Notes under the pieces: generated by a model | Seen by the model: only the letters and a program-made list of their open reading frames with translations | Told to the model about the DNA's origin: nothing | Database searches by the model: none | Translations under genes and position numbers: made by a program | Assembly: GCF_009729415.1 (NCBI RefSeq) | Contig: NZ_MPKW01000027.1 | Location: 124,001-188,000 of the forward strand | Length of the DNA: 64,000 nucleotides | Source: Mycolicibacterium sp. CBMA 234 | GTDB taxonomy: Bacteria > Actinomycetota > Actinomycetes > Mycobacteriales > Mycobacteriaceae | Direction of reading: 5' to 3' | Shown: piece by piece, positions 51,299 to 60,898 of the stretch | Layout: each line of letters opens with the position of its first letter | How positions within the stretch are numbered: the first letter of the stretch is position 1

Positions 51299-51304
51299 CG
51301 CGGG

Positions 51305-51760
51305 TTAACGCTTCAGCGCCTGAAAACGCGTTTCCAGGTTGGAGCGTAGGGTCCGCTCAGTCGATGCGACGGCGATCGAGATGAACGGCTCGATTGCCTT
51401 CGCGAGTACGCGGCCCGCGAGTCCACCGGGGAACTCGTAGTCGATCGTGGTGTGGATTTCCGTCTGCTCTTCCGAGAGTTCGCGGAACAGCCACGACGAT
51501 TGATTGACAAAGCCAGAGCGAGATTCGGTGGCGAGCAGACGGTTTGGTTCATGGGCGGTGACCTCGATGGACGACCGTAGGGTAGCGCCGACTTTGATGG
51601 CGCCCTGGTACTGGGAACCGACGCCGAACGGGACGTTGTTGAGGCGCCGGATCTCCTGTATGCCGTAAAGCCATTCGGGCATCAGCATGAAATCGGTGAC
51701 GTAGTCGAAGGCAAAGACTGTCGGTACGGAAATGGTTGAGCTGCTTAGTATTTGAACCAT
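51305..51760 (-). CDS. SRPBCC (polyketide cyclase/START-like) protein
   Basis: 151 residues. The helix-grip pattern is clear: SSTISVPTVFAFDYVTDFML, PEWLYGIQEIRRL, SSIEVTAHEPNRLLATES, EIHTTIDYEFPGGLAGRVLA and AVASTERTLRSNLETRFQAL. Such proteins bind hydrophobic molecules or alter them. It is 57 bp after the DUF2236 gene on the same strand, the last gene of the mce locus, and may carry the oxygenase product. Confidence 0.85.
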   Translation of the reverse strand: MVQILSSSTISVPTVFAFDYVTDFMLMPEWLYGIQEIRRLNNVPFGVGSQYQGAIKVGATLRSSIEVTAHEPNRLLATESRSGFVNQSSWLFRELSEEQTEIHTTIDYEFPGGLAGRVLAKAIEPFISIAVASTERTLRSNLETRFQALKR

Positions 51761-51817
51761 TGATGAACCTCATCAAGTGCGAAAGTGGACGAGTGGGGAT
51801 GCTGACGCTCGCTGCTG

Positions 51818-52684
51818 TCAGGCGCGGTTCCAGCCGTTGCGGGCTTCTTCGTGCCAGCGCCAAGACCACGGCACCAGCGGCCACGCTCTGCGGACACCGG
51901 CCCGGAAAGTGCGGTACGCGCGATCATCGGTCCGTGTCCAACGGATCTTGAACCGATCTCGAACTGCTTCGGGCAGACCGCCGAATATGGTGAGCCGCAT
52001 GGGCGGAGCCAGAGCGATCCGTGTCGCGCGCATCGGCAGCAGTCGATCGGTGACCGGATTCAAGCCGGGCGGTGCCGGAAAGTACGGCGACGCCGCCATA
52101 TCCGGGATCGCTCGTCGATTGATGAACGAAATCAGGTAATCCGAAGCGGGATTCGGCTCCAGCACCTCGGTGCAGTAATGCGTGAATACGGCCTCGAACG
52201 CCGCGCGATCAACCGGGACAGGTGCGTCGCTGACACCGTATCGGCCGTACCAGGCGCAGCCTTCACGGTAGAGCTGTTCAGAGTCGGCGTCGGTCAGCTT
52301 ATAGGTATCCCAGTGGGTGGCGACTCGGTCGACCATGCGTTGAAAGGTGGCGTGCGCCCACCAGTAGGTTTCCGGATTCAGCGCGTGATAGCGCAGGCCA
52401 TCGGGCATATCGCCCTTGATGGCGCGGTGGTAGTCGCGGACTGCAATGCCCGTGGTTGCACCGTCAGCACGGTAGACAGTGCCGAGAATGCCTGGCAGGG
52501 ACCGGAATACGCGGTCTACCGGGTCTTCGAAGAAGTTTGAATGTTCGATCAGTCCGTAGCCGATTGCCGGATGCATGGTCTGCATCAGACCGGCAGCGCC
52601 GCCTTCGAACGCGATCCGCATGTCCCCGGCCCAACGCCACAGCAGCGAATGGCGATCCAACGGCGTATCGCTGGGCGCGGTCAC
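51818..52684 (-). CDS. DUF2236 / MpaB-type oxygenase in the mce locus
   Basis: 288 residues from GTG 52684, overlapping the upstream Mce-associated stop (GTGA). The same blocks as the 46571 gene are present: MHPAIGYGLIEHSNFFEDPV and RYHALNPETYWWAHATFQR. A C-terminal basic part (RFKIRWTRTDDRAYRTFRAG) may bind membrane. Translational coupling to the transporter genes argues it acts on the lipid they import. Family members use heme or a metal and oxygen. Confidence 0.88.
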   Translation of the reverse strand: MTAPSDTPLDRHSLLWRWAGDMRIAFEGGAAGLMQTMHPAIGYGLIEHSNFFEDPVDRVFRSLPGILGTVYRADGATTGIAVRDYHRAIKGDMPDGLRYHALNPETYWWAHATFQRMVDRVATHWDTYKLTDADSEQLYREGCAWYGRYGVSDAPVPVDRAAFEAVFTHYCTEVLEPNPASDYLISFINRRAIPDMAASPYFPAPPGLNPVTDRLLPMRATRIALAPPMRLTIFGGLPEAVRDRFKIRWTRTDDRAYRTFRAGVRRAWPLVPWSWRWHEEARNGWNRA

Positions 52685-53262
52685 CGGCCGCCTCCGTGCT
52701 GCGGTTTAGGCTGTCCGGCCAGCTGCACCTCGGCCGCCAGCCATTTGCCACCGACCTTGCGCATCGTCAGCGAGACACTGACGAACTCCGTCCGCGGCTG
52801 CGGCACCGCGGAACTGGTGACCTCTTGCTTCATCGAAAGCAGGACGTCGACGTCGTTGCCGTGAACGGACTTGACCGCGGCATCGCCGACGGTGCCGGTG
52901 GTGTTGACCTTGTTGTCGATCAACATCTTTCGCATCTGTGCGGCGGTCTTGCCATAGATGTCTTTGAAGTCGCCGGTGGCGCCGCCGAGTACGTCGGCGA
53001 AGTTCTTGTCGATGGCGTTCTGATCAGTGGAGGTCAAGGTGACCGCGAAACTGCGTGCCGCAGCGAGCGCCTGGGAGGCAGCGGCGTCGCGCGCATGTTG
53101 ACGCACAAACTGCCAGCCGAGGGTTCCCGTGGCGGCGGCCAGCGAGATGACCACGATGGCGATTGCGAACACCACCGTTCGTCTAGCTAGCGACGTCGGT
53201 CGCGGCGCCAGGCGCGCAGCGCTGTCGATCTCGAGCGCGTTGTATTTCCCGTTGCCGGTCAC
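52681..53262 (-). CDS. Mce-associated membrane protein 2
   Basis: 193 residues from GTG 53262, overlapping the upstream stop by GTGA. A short cytosolic N terminus, one helix (about 28-50, VVFAIAIVVISLAAATGTLG), then an outer NTF2-like domain: ARSFAVTLTSTDQNAID, GATGDFKDIYGKTAAQM, VSLTMRKVGGKWLAAEVQ. It is a paralogue of the next gene upstream. These Mam proteins brace Mce complexes in the envelope. Confidence 0.88.
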   Translation of the reverse strand: MTGNGKYNALEIDSAARLAPRPTSLARRTVVFAIAIVVISLAAATGTLGWQFVRQHARDAAASQALAAARSFAVTLTSTDQNAIDKNFADVLGGATGDFKDIYGKTAAQMRKMLIDNKVNTTGTVGDAAVKSVHGNDVDVLLSMKQEVTSSAVPQPRTEFVSVSLTMRKVGGKWLAAEVQLAGQPKPQHGGGR

Positions 53263-53825
53263 AGCATTTCGACCTTGCTGGCGAGCCAACGTCCGCCGAC
53301 CAAAGTCATGGTCATCGCGATCCGGTTGCGGTCGATGCGCGGGCTGGGCCTTGCTGCGTTGGTGATCGACTGATCAACGAACAGCAGGATGTCGACGGTG
53401 TTGGGGGTCGCCGACTTCACCGCCGCGTCGACGACGACACCTGAGCCGACGGCTTTGTTGTCGATGAGGATCTGGCGCAGCTGTGCCGAACCCTGACTGT
53501 AGGCGTCCTTGAATTCACCGGTAGCGCCGTCGAGAGACCGACGGTAGTTGTCATCAATGTTCTTGACGTCCAGGGTCGTCAATAGCGCTGCGTAGTCGCG
53601 CGCTGCCTGCAACGCTGATTGGGAGGCTGTTGAAAGTTGGTGGTCGTGATATGCCCGCCAGCCCAGGAAGATCGACGTGCCCAATGACGTCACGAGAATC
53701 AGCAGCCCAACGGCTGCGGCCAACGTCCGCGGTCCTGGGCGCCGTGGTCCAGGGGAACCGGGGTGCGGGCCGGGTTCGTCACCGACGAGGTCGAGTACGT
53801 CGACGATGTTGTCTAGCTGGGTCAT
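53259..53825 (-). CDS. Mce-associated membrane protein 1
   Basis: 188 residues. An acidic/proline N terminus, one helix at about 34-55 (LAAAVGLLILVTSLGTSIFL), and the same outer domain as its paralogue (ARDYAALLTTLDVKNIDDNY, GATGEFKDAYSQGSAQL, RIAMTMTLVGGRWLASKVEM). It follows mceF by 19 bp. Confidence 0.88.
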   Translation of the reverse strand: MTQLDNIVDVLDLVGDEPGPHPGSPGPRRPGPRTLAAAVGLLILVTSLGTSIFLGWRAYHDHQLSTASQSALQAARDYAALLTTLDVKNIDDNYRRSLDGATGEFKDAYSQGSAQLRQILIDNKAVGSGVVVDAAVKSATPNTVDILLFVDQSITNAARPSPRIDRNRIAMTMTLVGGRWLASKVEML

Positions 53826-53844
53826 TCACTTCTCCTGGGAACGG

Positions 53845-55113
53845 TCAGTTCGGCATGCGGGCCGGCATGTCGGGACCGGCGTATGTGGTGGGCAGGGTGT
53901 ACGGCGGGTAGTTAGGCGTCGCGTCGGTTTGCTTGGTCGGGTCGTAACCCGTTGGGGGGCCGGCGGTGTCGTCGCCGGGCGGGCGGGGCGCATTTCGCGC
54001 GCCCCGCACGAGCACCGACGGGTCGGCGTCGCCGCAGTAGGTGTAGCGGTAGGGCTCAGGGAAGTCCGCCTGTGATGGCGGGCGTCGCGGCAGCTTGTAG
54101 TCACATCGGTATTTGGGATAGATGTCGCCGACGCCCCAGATGCCGCCGTCCCGAACCACACTCGATACCCGGTCGACGACTGAGTCGCGATCAGGTCTCC
54201 ACAGATTCTCCAGCGCAGGGATTCGCAGATAAACCAGCTGGGACACCGTGGTCAGGTTGCCCAGGATTTGCACGATGTTCTGCCGGTTGTCGGCGACGAG
54301 ATTGTCGACGGTGGCCAATTGCGGTTCGCCGCGCTCAACCAGAGTCCGGAATCCGCCGTCCATCTTGTCCACGCCGCCCAGGACCTTGCTGAGCTCGGTT
54401 GTCGTGTGACGCAGGCCGAGGCCCAGATCGGCCACCGTGCTGAGCACCACCTTGGTGTTGCGTATCGCACTTACCGTTTGTGGCAGTACGGAATCCAGCG
54501 TTGAGGCAAGCAAGCTCGCGCCGTCAAAGATGGCGGCGAGTTTGTCGGGCCCGTCCCGGCTGACGCGCAATTCGCGGAACATCGCCGCGACTTTGGTGGC
54601 GTCCAGTTGTGCCAGTGCGCCGCGGCTGTGATCGATGATCTCCGGCAGCGACACCGGAATCGATGTTTGGCTTTCACCGATCACTGCGCCACTGGACAGG
54701 AAGGGCCCGCCGTCGTGTTCTGGCCGGAAGTCCAGATACTGCTCACCCGCGGCGGACAGGCCAGACACGCGCACCGGACTATCCGTTGGTATGTGCACCG
54801 TGGAATCGATTGTGGCAGTGGCTGCTACGCCGCGGTCGGTGATGTCGATCGACTCGATGCGACCGATGCGGACGCCCCGTAACGTCACGTCCTGGTTGGC
54901 AAGCAGTCCACCGGACTCCCGCAGCATCACCTGGACCGTGATCGTCGACCGCAACGGGTTGAGGTGCAGGCCGCTTATGGTGACGTAGCTGAACGCGATG
55001 ACGGCGGTCAGTGCCAGCCCGAGGCACGCGACGAGAATCCTGCGCCTGGCAAGCGCTCGCGCCACCCGGATTAGCGGGGCCGCAAAGGCGTTCGCGATTC
55101 CTATCGTGCTCAT
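53845..55113 (-). CDS. mceF: Mce protein F
   Basis: 422 residues from ATG 55113, overlapping the mceE stop (ATGA). The frame upstream to 56148 is only the open complement of mceE. One helix (about 28-48) is followed by the MCE domain (LNPLRSTITVQVMLRESGGL, DVTLRGVRIGRIESIDI, YLDFRPEHDGG), a helical region (about 145-300), and a Pro-rich C terminus. Part of the hexameric lipid-shuttling assembly. Confidence 0.92.
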   Translation of the reverse strand: MSTIGIANAFAAPLIRVARALARRRILVACLGLALTAVIAFSYVTISGLHLNPLRSTITVQVMLRESGGLLANQDVTLRGVRIGRIESIDITDRGVAATATIDSTVHIPTDSPVRVSGLSAAGEQYLDFRPEHDGGPFLSSGAVIGESQTSIPVSLPEIIDHSRGALAQLDATKVAAMFRELRVSRDGPDKLAAIFDGASLLASTLDSVLPQTVSAIRNTKVVLSTVADLGLGLRHTTTELSKVLGGVDKMDGGFRTLVERGEPQLATVDNLVADNRQNIVQILGNLTTVSQLVYLRIPALENLWRPDRDSVVDRVSSVVRDGGIWGVGDIYPKYRCDYKLPRRPPSQADFPEPYRYTYCGDADPSVLVRGARNAPRPPGDDTAGPPTGYDPTKQTDATPNYPPYTLPTTYAGPDMPARMPN

Positions 55114-56219
55114 GGACGATCCGGCCCATAGATCTTGCCCAGCAACATATTCCACTCGTAACGCAGGCCGCCGATCATCGCGTGCCAGTCGGTTCCGTCC
55201 GGGCCGTGGAACCCGGTGTCGCCCGGGTAGTTCTTGTCCGGCAAGGGCACCAGCGCAAGCTGCGACACCTCCAACAACGCGTGTGCGGAGGTGGAGTTGG
55301 TCGACTTGATCAGGATGGTGAGTAGTTGGTTGAACGCGGTCAGGGACAGGTTGGGGTCGACCGAAATGTCGTTGAACACAGCGGAAAGGCGGTTGAGGTC
55401 GGCGATCGTACTGCGCGTGTCGGTGCCTTGTATCGACGGGAATCGCGAGAGCTGGCTGGTGATGCGCCCGACGGTGTCGACGACGTCGGCGATTCTCGTG
55501 GTGTTCTCGGCGATGGCTGCCAGGGCGGGGGCGCCTGAGTCCAGTGCTGCATTCAGGGTGTCCCGATGTGCGGCCAGTTCCGCCGCCATCTGGGCAGTGC
55601 TGCGCAACGTCGCATCGAGTTGCTGTGAGCGAGCGGCCATACGGGAGAGGAAGGTTGTGGTTTCGGCGATCAGTTCGGCGAGTTTCTGTCCGCGCCCGCC
55701 GACGGCGCGACCGGCCCCGTTGATGTCGGTTGTCAGGGCGCGGATGGCGCCGCCGTTGACGAGCAGGGCCAGTGAGTTGAGGAGCTCTTCGACGGTCGGA
55801 GCGGCGGCGGTGGAGCCGAGTGGAATCTCGTCGCCGTCGTGCAGCATCCGGGCCTGGCGGTCGGCGTAGGGGCGAATCTGCACGAACACGTCGCCGAGCG
55901 GCGTCGCCGACCTCAGCTCGACGGTGCTGCCTTCGCGAAGTGCGACATCGGATTTGAGCTGCATGACCACGTGGGCGGCGAACTTCTTGGCCCGAATGGC
56001 GGTGACTTCGCCGATGTCTGCTCCGAACAGCCGGACCTTCGCTTTGTCGGGCAGGTTCAGGGCGTTCGAGAAGATTGCGGTGAGTCGGTACGTTGGCCCG
56101 GATGCCCCCGGTGACGGCAGGGGCACGCTCGCCAGGCCGGTACCGCATGCCGTTAGTAGCGTCGCGATCGCGCCCGCTGCTGCGCCGCGCGCTACCTGCA
56201 ATGTTTTAAGCCGCGTCAT
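55110..56219 (-). CDS. mceE: Mce lipoprotein E (LprN-like)
   Basis: 369 residues from ATG 56219, ATGA-coupled to mceD. The lipoprotein signal ends TLLTAC, so the Mce subunit is lipid-anchored as expected for position E. The MCE domain (about 40-125) has LNLPDKAKVRLFGADIGEVT and ATPLGDVFVQIRPYADR. A long helical part follows with FSRFPSIQ-type hydrophobic repeats. Confidence 0.92.
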   Translation of the reverse strand: MTRLKTLQVARGAAAGAIATLLTACGTGLASVPLPSPGASGPTYRLTAIFSNALNLPDKAKVRLFGADIGEVTAIRAKKFAAHVVMQLKSDVALREGSTVELRSATPLGDVFVQIRPYADRQARMLHDGDEIPLGSTAAAPTVEELLNSLALLVNGGAIRALTTDINGAGRAVGGRGQKLAELIAETTTFLSRMAARSQQLDATLRSTAQMAAELAAHRDTLNAALDSGAPALAAIAENTTRIADVVDTVGRITSQLSRFPSIQGTDTRSTIADLNRLSAVFNDISVDPNLSLTAFNQLLTILIKSTNSTSAHALLEVSQLALVPLPDKNYPGDTGFHGPDGTDWHAMIGGLRYEWNMLLGKIYGPDRP

Positions 56220-57337
56220 CGTGGCGCCTGCTGAATCCCGTTGGCCATCAGGTCCAGCATTGAGTTCAGGCCGAAGTCCGGCCCGTAGTCCTTCAATGTT
56301 CCTGTCGCGCAACCCAACTGCTTGAGACCCATGAGATTGCAGATCTCTTTTGACATCTGGGAGTTGAACAGCATCTTGTCGGTCATCAAGTGCACCCGGA
56401 TGCTGCCGGCGTTCGGGTCGATCATGTTGTAGATGTTGTCGACGGTCAACGGCGCCACGTCAAGGATTTCTTCGAGTTCGCGGCGGTTGTCTGCCAACGT
56501 GGTGGTGATGGTTCGGGCGTCGCTGAACGTGCCGCGTAGTTGGTCGCGATGGCGATCTAGCAGATCGGCCATGCGCTGCAGGATTTCGTTGGCCTTCGCG
56601 CCTGTGTCGCCTGAGCCCAGATTCTGGTCGGCCAGAAGATCGCTCAATTGCCGTACGTTGGAGCCGAATTGGCGGATCGCGGCGTCCTTGCCAGCCGCTG
56701 AGGCGGTCAGGTCGGCGAGGTTGGTGACGATCTGTTGAATGTTCTTCTGCGTGCGAGTCCCGCCGTCTGGGCCGACTTTGAGCGCCTGCGACAACTCGTC
56801 CAATGTCGACTTAATCTCTGTGCCGTTCGCGGTGGTGATCCGCGCGCCGAGGTTCACCAGGTCGCCCAACGGTCCACCGCCTTTGGGGTCACCGCGAAGC
56901 GCAGTGCCCAGCTTGTCGATCACTGACAGCGTCTTGTCGAATTCGACTGGGGTACGGGTGTTTCCGAGGCCGACGAGGTCGCCATCGCGCAGTTTGGCGC
57001 CGCCCTCATACGGCGGTGTCAGTTCGATGTGGCGGTCGGTGAGCAGCGATGCCGATACCGTGACGGCAGTGACATCCGCGGGAATCGCGGTGTCACGGTC
57101 GATCTGAATGGTGACCTCGACGTACTTGGCCTTGGTTTCGACTTTGGTCACCTTGCCCACCGGCATGCCCAGTACTGATACGGCATTGCCTCTATAGAGG
57201 CCGACGGCATCTTTGAAGTGCGCCGTGACGGTGATGGGCCCCCGGGCCACCAGCGGCGCGGCGGCCACGAGGGCGGCGACGACCAATGCCGCCAGTGCAG
57301 TGGCCCCAATGGCAATCAATATGCGGCGCTTCGTCAT
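56216..57337 (-). CDS. mceD: Mce protein D
   Basis: 373 residues from ATG 57337, ATGA-coupled to mceC. An N-terminal helix (ILIAIGATALAALVVAALVA) anchors the MCE domain (YRGNAVSVLGMPVGKVTKVE, ASLLTDRHIELTPPYEGG). The helical region carries LSDLLADQNLGSGDTG. Confidence 0.92.
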   Translation of the reverse strand: MTKRRILIAIGATALAALVVAALVAAAPLVARGPITVTAHFKDAVGLYRGNAVSVLGMPVGKVTKVETKAKYVEVTIQIDRDTAIPADVTAVTVSASLLTDRHIELTPPYEGGAKLRDGDLVGLGNTRTPVEFDKTLSVIDKLGTALRGDPKGGGPLGDLVNLGARITTANGTEIKSTLDELSQALKVGPDGGTRTQKNIQQIVTNLADLTASAAGKDAAIRQFGSNVRQLSDLLADQNLGSGDTGAKANEILQRMADLLDRHRDQLRGTFSDARTITTTLADNRRELEEILDVAPLTVDNIYNMIDPNAGSIRVHLMTDKMLFNSQMSKEICNLMGLKQLGCATGTLKDYGPDFGLNSMLDLMANGIQQAPR

Positions 57338-58368
57338 TTGCAGTCCTTGAAGTACTCGACGAGGTTGAACTGGCGGGCGCGGCCACTCAGTGCGCACATC
57401 CAGGAGTCGACGAGCAGCCCCGCCGGAACGTTGAGGTCGATGGCGTTTCCGCTACCGGTGGCATTGGCCAAGTTGCGTACGGTGATGGGCGCCGTTTGCA
57501 GGATGTCGCGTACCAGCGCATCGTGATCGCCCATCATGCGGGCGAAGTCGTGCACGTTGGTGATCAGGGCGTCGAGTTGCGGCTCGTCGCGCAGAATGGT
57601 GTGCGCGCGGTCGACGAGCAGGTTGGCGCCGTCGAAGAGCCGCTGCATGCTCGCCCGCCTCGCGGCGATTTCCCCGAGGATCTGGTTGCCCTGCATCACG
57701 AGCGTGCCCAGGTCTGCGTTCTGCTGTTGCAGCAGAGACGCCACGGTGTCCGTGTTGGTCAGCAGCGTGCCGAGTTGATCGCGCCGGGCGGCGATGATCG
57801 CCGACAGGGAACTAAGGTTGGCGAGCGCCTGCGGAAGCGCATCGGGCAGTCCCTGCAGACTGGTGTTCATTGTCTTGACCGAATCGACGATCCGCTGGGC
57901 ATCGAGTGGGCCGAGAGTGTTGGTTGCCCCCGCGAGCGTCTTCTGCAGATCGAAGGGCACCTCGGTGTGTGTCAATTCGATGGTGTGCCTGGGCAGTTGG
58001 CCTGATCCGGCGGGGACGAGCGCAAGGTAGCGGGAGCCCAGGATGGTCGTGAGTTTGACCGCCGCGTGGGTGTCAATGCCGAGGGCGATGTCGTTCTTGA
58101 CGGTGAACGTGACAGCCACCCGATTGCCGGCGAGTGCGACCTGTTTGACCGCGCCGACCGGGATCCCGGCGATGGTCACCTGATTGCCGGTGGCGATCCC
58201 GGCCGCCTGGACGAAGTACGCGCGGTACCTCGTCGCGCCGAGATCGAGGTTGCTGACGGTGACCACAGTCGCCAGCAGCACGCCGATGACCAGCAGCCCG
58301 GCTGCTCCGAGCCGGATGCGACTGTCGGACTCGGCGGGTCGCAGCAGCCGAGTGATTCGCCTGAACAT
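57334..58368 (-). CDS. mceC: Mce protein C
   Basis: 344 residues from the ATG at 58368 (MFRRITRLLRPAES), preferred because GCAGGTAGG lies at the right distance; ATG 58383 would overlap mceB. An anchor (AAGLLVIGVLLATVVTVSNL) and MCE domain (GNQVTIAGIPVGAVKQVALA, ILGSRYLALVPAGSG) are clear. It ends with a Cys-Lys (YFKDCK). Confidence 0.9.
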   Translation of the reverse strand: MFRRITRLLRPAESDSRIRLGAAGLLVIGVLLATVVTVSNLDLGATRYRAYFVQAAGIATGNQVTIAGIPVGAVKQVALAGNRVAVTFTVKNDIALGIDTHAAVKLTTILGSRYLALVPAGSGQLPRHTIELTHTEVPFDLQKTLAGATNTLGPLDAQRIVDSVKTMNTSLQGLPDALPQALANLSSLSAIIAARRDQLGTLLTNTDTVASLLQQQNADLGTLVMQGNQILGEIAARRASMQRLFDGANLLVDRAHTILRDEPQLDALITNVHDFARMMGDHDALVRDILQTAPITVRNLANATGSGNAIDLNVPAGLLVDSWMCALSGRARQFNLVEYFKDCK

Positions 58369-58373
58369 GGTGC

Positions 58374-59420
58374 CTACCTGCATATCGGTGAGTGCCAAAC
58401 TTCGTTGCCGTTCCCGGGGGTGGCTGCCACGACGAACGCGCGGAACCAGTTGAACAAGCCGCGCCACAACCCGAAGTCGACGTCACAGGCGTAGGCGTTG
58501 ATGTAGCCGCCTTCCTGGGTGACGCGGGCCAAACCTTTGAGCAGCAGCGGCACGTTCGCAGCCATGAAGGCGAACCGGGCGCGCCCGTCGGTGAGTCCGT
58601 GCTGCAGGAAGCCCGGCTCCCGCTCGATGAATTGCTGCAGATCGGGCGTGATGGCGGCAACGATCCGCGACAGACGTTGCACGGTTGTGGTGATCGATCC
58701 CATCGACGCGATCAGTTCCCCACGTCGGCTCGCCAAGGTCGCCAACGCTGATTGCGACTGGTGCAGCATGGATTTCAGGTGCTCGCTCTGGCCGGCGAGG
58801 GTGACCATCAGCCGGTCCAGGTTGGTGATGAGTTCACCGAGCACCTGGTCGGGGCCAGCCAGGGTCGAGGCGAGTGTTGAGGCTTGGGTGGTCAGGGCCA
58901 GTAGAGAACCTTGATCTCCCTGGAATGCCTGCACCACTGCGTTGGTGAGGTTGTCCACCTGCTGTGGATCGAGTTCGGTGAACAGCGGCTCGAAACCGTT
59001 GAGCATGTACGAGATGTCGAACGACGGCGTGGTGCGATCTCGCGGGAGTTCCGCGCCGTCGCGCAACTCCTGACCGGTTCCGGCTCCTTCGGTCAGGCCG
59101 ACGTAGCGTTGCCCGATGATGTTCTGGTAGGTCACCGAGGCGACGGTGTTGGTGAAGAGGGTTTGGTCGCGCTGCACGCGGAACGTAACTTTGGCTTGTC
59201 CCCCGGCCAATTCGATGTTGTCGACTCGGCCGACGCGCACCCCAGCGACGCGCACGTCGTCGCCCTCTTTGAGCCCGGACACATCGGTGAACACCGCGGA
59301 GTAGGTGTTGGTCGGGCCGGATACGTTGCGCTGCAAGGTCGCAAAGACCATCCAGGTCACCGTGACCGAGAACGCCGTGAACAATGCCAGTCCGATGACG
59401 GCGCCGCGCTGTTTTCTCAT
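58374..59420 (-). CDS. mceB: Mce protein B
   Basis: 348 residues from ATG 59420, ATGA-coupled to mceA. Anchor (GAVIGLALFTAFSVTVTWMV), MCE domain (EGDDVRVAGVRVGRVDNIEL, NIIGQRYVGLTEGAG) and a helical region to WHSPICR. Confidence 0.92.
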   Translation of the reverse strand: MRKQRGAVIGLALFTAFSVTVTWMVFATLQRNVSGPTNTYSAVFTDVSGLKEGDDVRVAGVRVGRVDNIELAGGQAKVTFRVQRDQTLFTNTVASVTYQNIIGQRYVGLTEGAGTGQELRDGAELPRDRTTPSFDISYMLNGFEPLFTELDPQQVDNLTNAVVQAFQGDQGSLLALTTQASTLASTLAGPDQVLGELITNLDRLMVTLAGQSEHLKSMLHQSQSALATLASRRGELIASMGSITTTVQRLSRIVAAITPDLQQFIEREPGFLQHGLTDGRARFAFMAANVPLLLKGLARVTQEGGYINAYACDVDFGLWRGLFNWFRAFVVAATPGNGNEVWHSPICR

Positions 59421-60895
59421 GAGCCACCTCCAGGGTGGTCGTTGTCGGAGGCCGGAGCGATGCTCACCGTGGTGCCGCGAGTGACCGGCCCCAGCAGCAG
59501 TTGCGTTGCCGCGGTGGCCGGTCCGCCGACGATGGCGCTCAGCTGGTCCTTCTCCTGCTGGCTACCAACAGGTCCGACGTTGCCGCCGAAGGTGATTGGC
59601 GGAGAAGCGTCCGGTGCCGCGGGTCCCGGTGCCTCGCCAGGCAGGGGTGGACCCGGCGGTGGCGCGACGAGCGTCGGGTCGGTGTCCGGGGCTCCCCGCG
59701 TCGAGTCGCGAGGCGGAGCGAAGTTGGGCCGATTCTCGGTAACCCCGGGAGGAAGCGAAACTCCCATGGATGCCAGGCCGGGACGCAGGTCGGGAGCGGT
59801 GGGTATTTCCGGCGCAGTCAGGCAGCTTGGACCCTGCATCGCGCCGTAGTGAGGGCAATCCGCCCGGATATAGGTGCGGGAAGGGGCAAACCCGACAACG
59901 GCCTTGATGGTCAGCATCTTCGTGTCGGGATTCCAGGAATCGTTGTTGAATCGGCCCGCCAGGGTCTGCAATCGGGTTGAGACGCCATGAAATTGGTCGG
60001 CGTGGTCGGCGAGCACACCGAGCACAGGGCTGAGTTCGGTGCTGACGGCGATCATCCGGTCGGACTGATGGTCGAATGCGTCGCCGAGAGTGGTGGTGGT
60101 GCGCAATCCGCCGGCCAAGAAGTTTGTGAGCTCCGTGCGCTTTTCGGCGATGGTGTGCATCGGCTGGATCGAATGGTCCAGTGCATCAAACAGATCCGGC
60201 GACGTTGCCTGCAGGCTGTCGGCGGCCTGTTGCAGCGCGGTCAGTGTTGTCGACCCGGAATCGTCGGGACTGACGACTGAGTTCAATTGGGTCAGTACCG
60301 CATTGAGATCCCGGCCGGCGTTCGTCAGCGCCGTGCCCCGGCCGTGGGTGGCCTGCGCCAGGGCTGCGAGGATACCGACGCTGTCCTGGTCCGGTGCGTG
60401 ACCGACTGCGGCGAGCAGCTGGCGAAGTTTGGCGAGCACGTTCTGGAACAGCACCGTGGGCAGCGTCTGGTCTTCGGTGATGACGGCACCCGTGTGCAGG
60501 AAACCCGACCCGGGCCCGTTGTCGACCAGCTGGACGGCCGAGACGGCGAACAGGTTGGACGGCACCACCCGCGCGGTCACCGTGTTCGGGATGCGTGCTG
60601 CGTAGCGCGGATCCAGGTCGGCGTGCACGACGTTGGGCTGGCCCTGCTCCGACGGTACGACGCCGGAAACGGTGCCGACGAGTACTCCACGGAACTTGAC
60701 GTCCGAGCGAGTGGGTAGGCCGTCGCCGATATTCACCATCTTGATGTCGACCCGTACCAAGTTATCCAGCAGGCCTTTGGATTTGGCGACCATCAGTGCT
60801 GCTGTCAGGGCCGCGATCACCGTGAAGCACAGGCCGACGATCGCCAGTTTCCTGTCGGTGGAGCCGCGCGGATCGTCATCGAAGGAGTTGGTCAT
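59417..60895 (-). CDS. mceA: Mce protein A
   Basis: 492 residues. Anchor helix (LAIVGLCFTVIAALTAALMV), MCE domain (PTRSDVKFRGVLVGTVSGVV, VVPSNLFAVSAVQLVDNGPG), a helical stretch and a Pro-rich C-terminal domain (about 380-440). In wording it differs from the recalled Mce1A to Mce4A sequences, so this is a separate mce type. It is 3 bp after yrbEB. Confidence 0.9.
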   Translation of the reverse strand: MTNSFDDDPRGSTDRKLAIVGLCFTVIAALTAALMVAKSKGLLDNLVRVDIKMVNIGDGLPTRSDVKFRGVLVGTVSGVVPSEQGQPNVVHADLDPRYAARIPNTVTARVVPSNLFAVSAVQLVDNGPGSGFLHTGAVITEDQTLPTVLFQNVLAKLRQLLAAVGHAPDQDSVGILAALAQATHGRGTALTNAGRDLNAVLTQLNSVVSPDDSGSTTLTALQQAADSLQATSPDLFDALDHSIQPMHTIAEKRTELTNFLAGGLRTTTTLGDAFDHQSDRMIAVSTELSPVLGVLADHADQFHGVSTRLQTLAGRFNNDSWNPDTKMLTIKAVVGFAPSRTYIRADCPHYGAMQGPSCLTAPEIPTAPDLRPGLASMGVSLPPGVTENRPNFAPPRDSTRGAPDTDPTLVAPPPGPPLPGEAPGPAAPDASPPITFGGNVGPVGSQQEKDQLSAIVGGPATAATQLLLGPVTRGTTVSIAPASDNDHPGGGS

Positions 60896-60898
60896 CGG

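Noticed and set aside
55114..56148. N-terminal extension of mceF by about 345 codons
   Set aside because: Lies wholly within mceE in another frame; the ATGA overlap fixes the true start.
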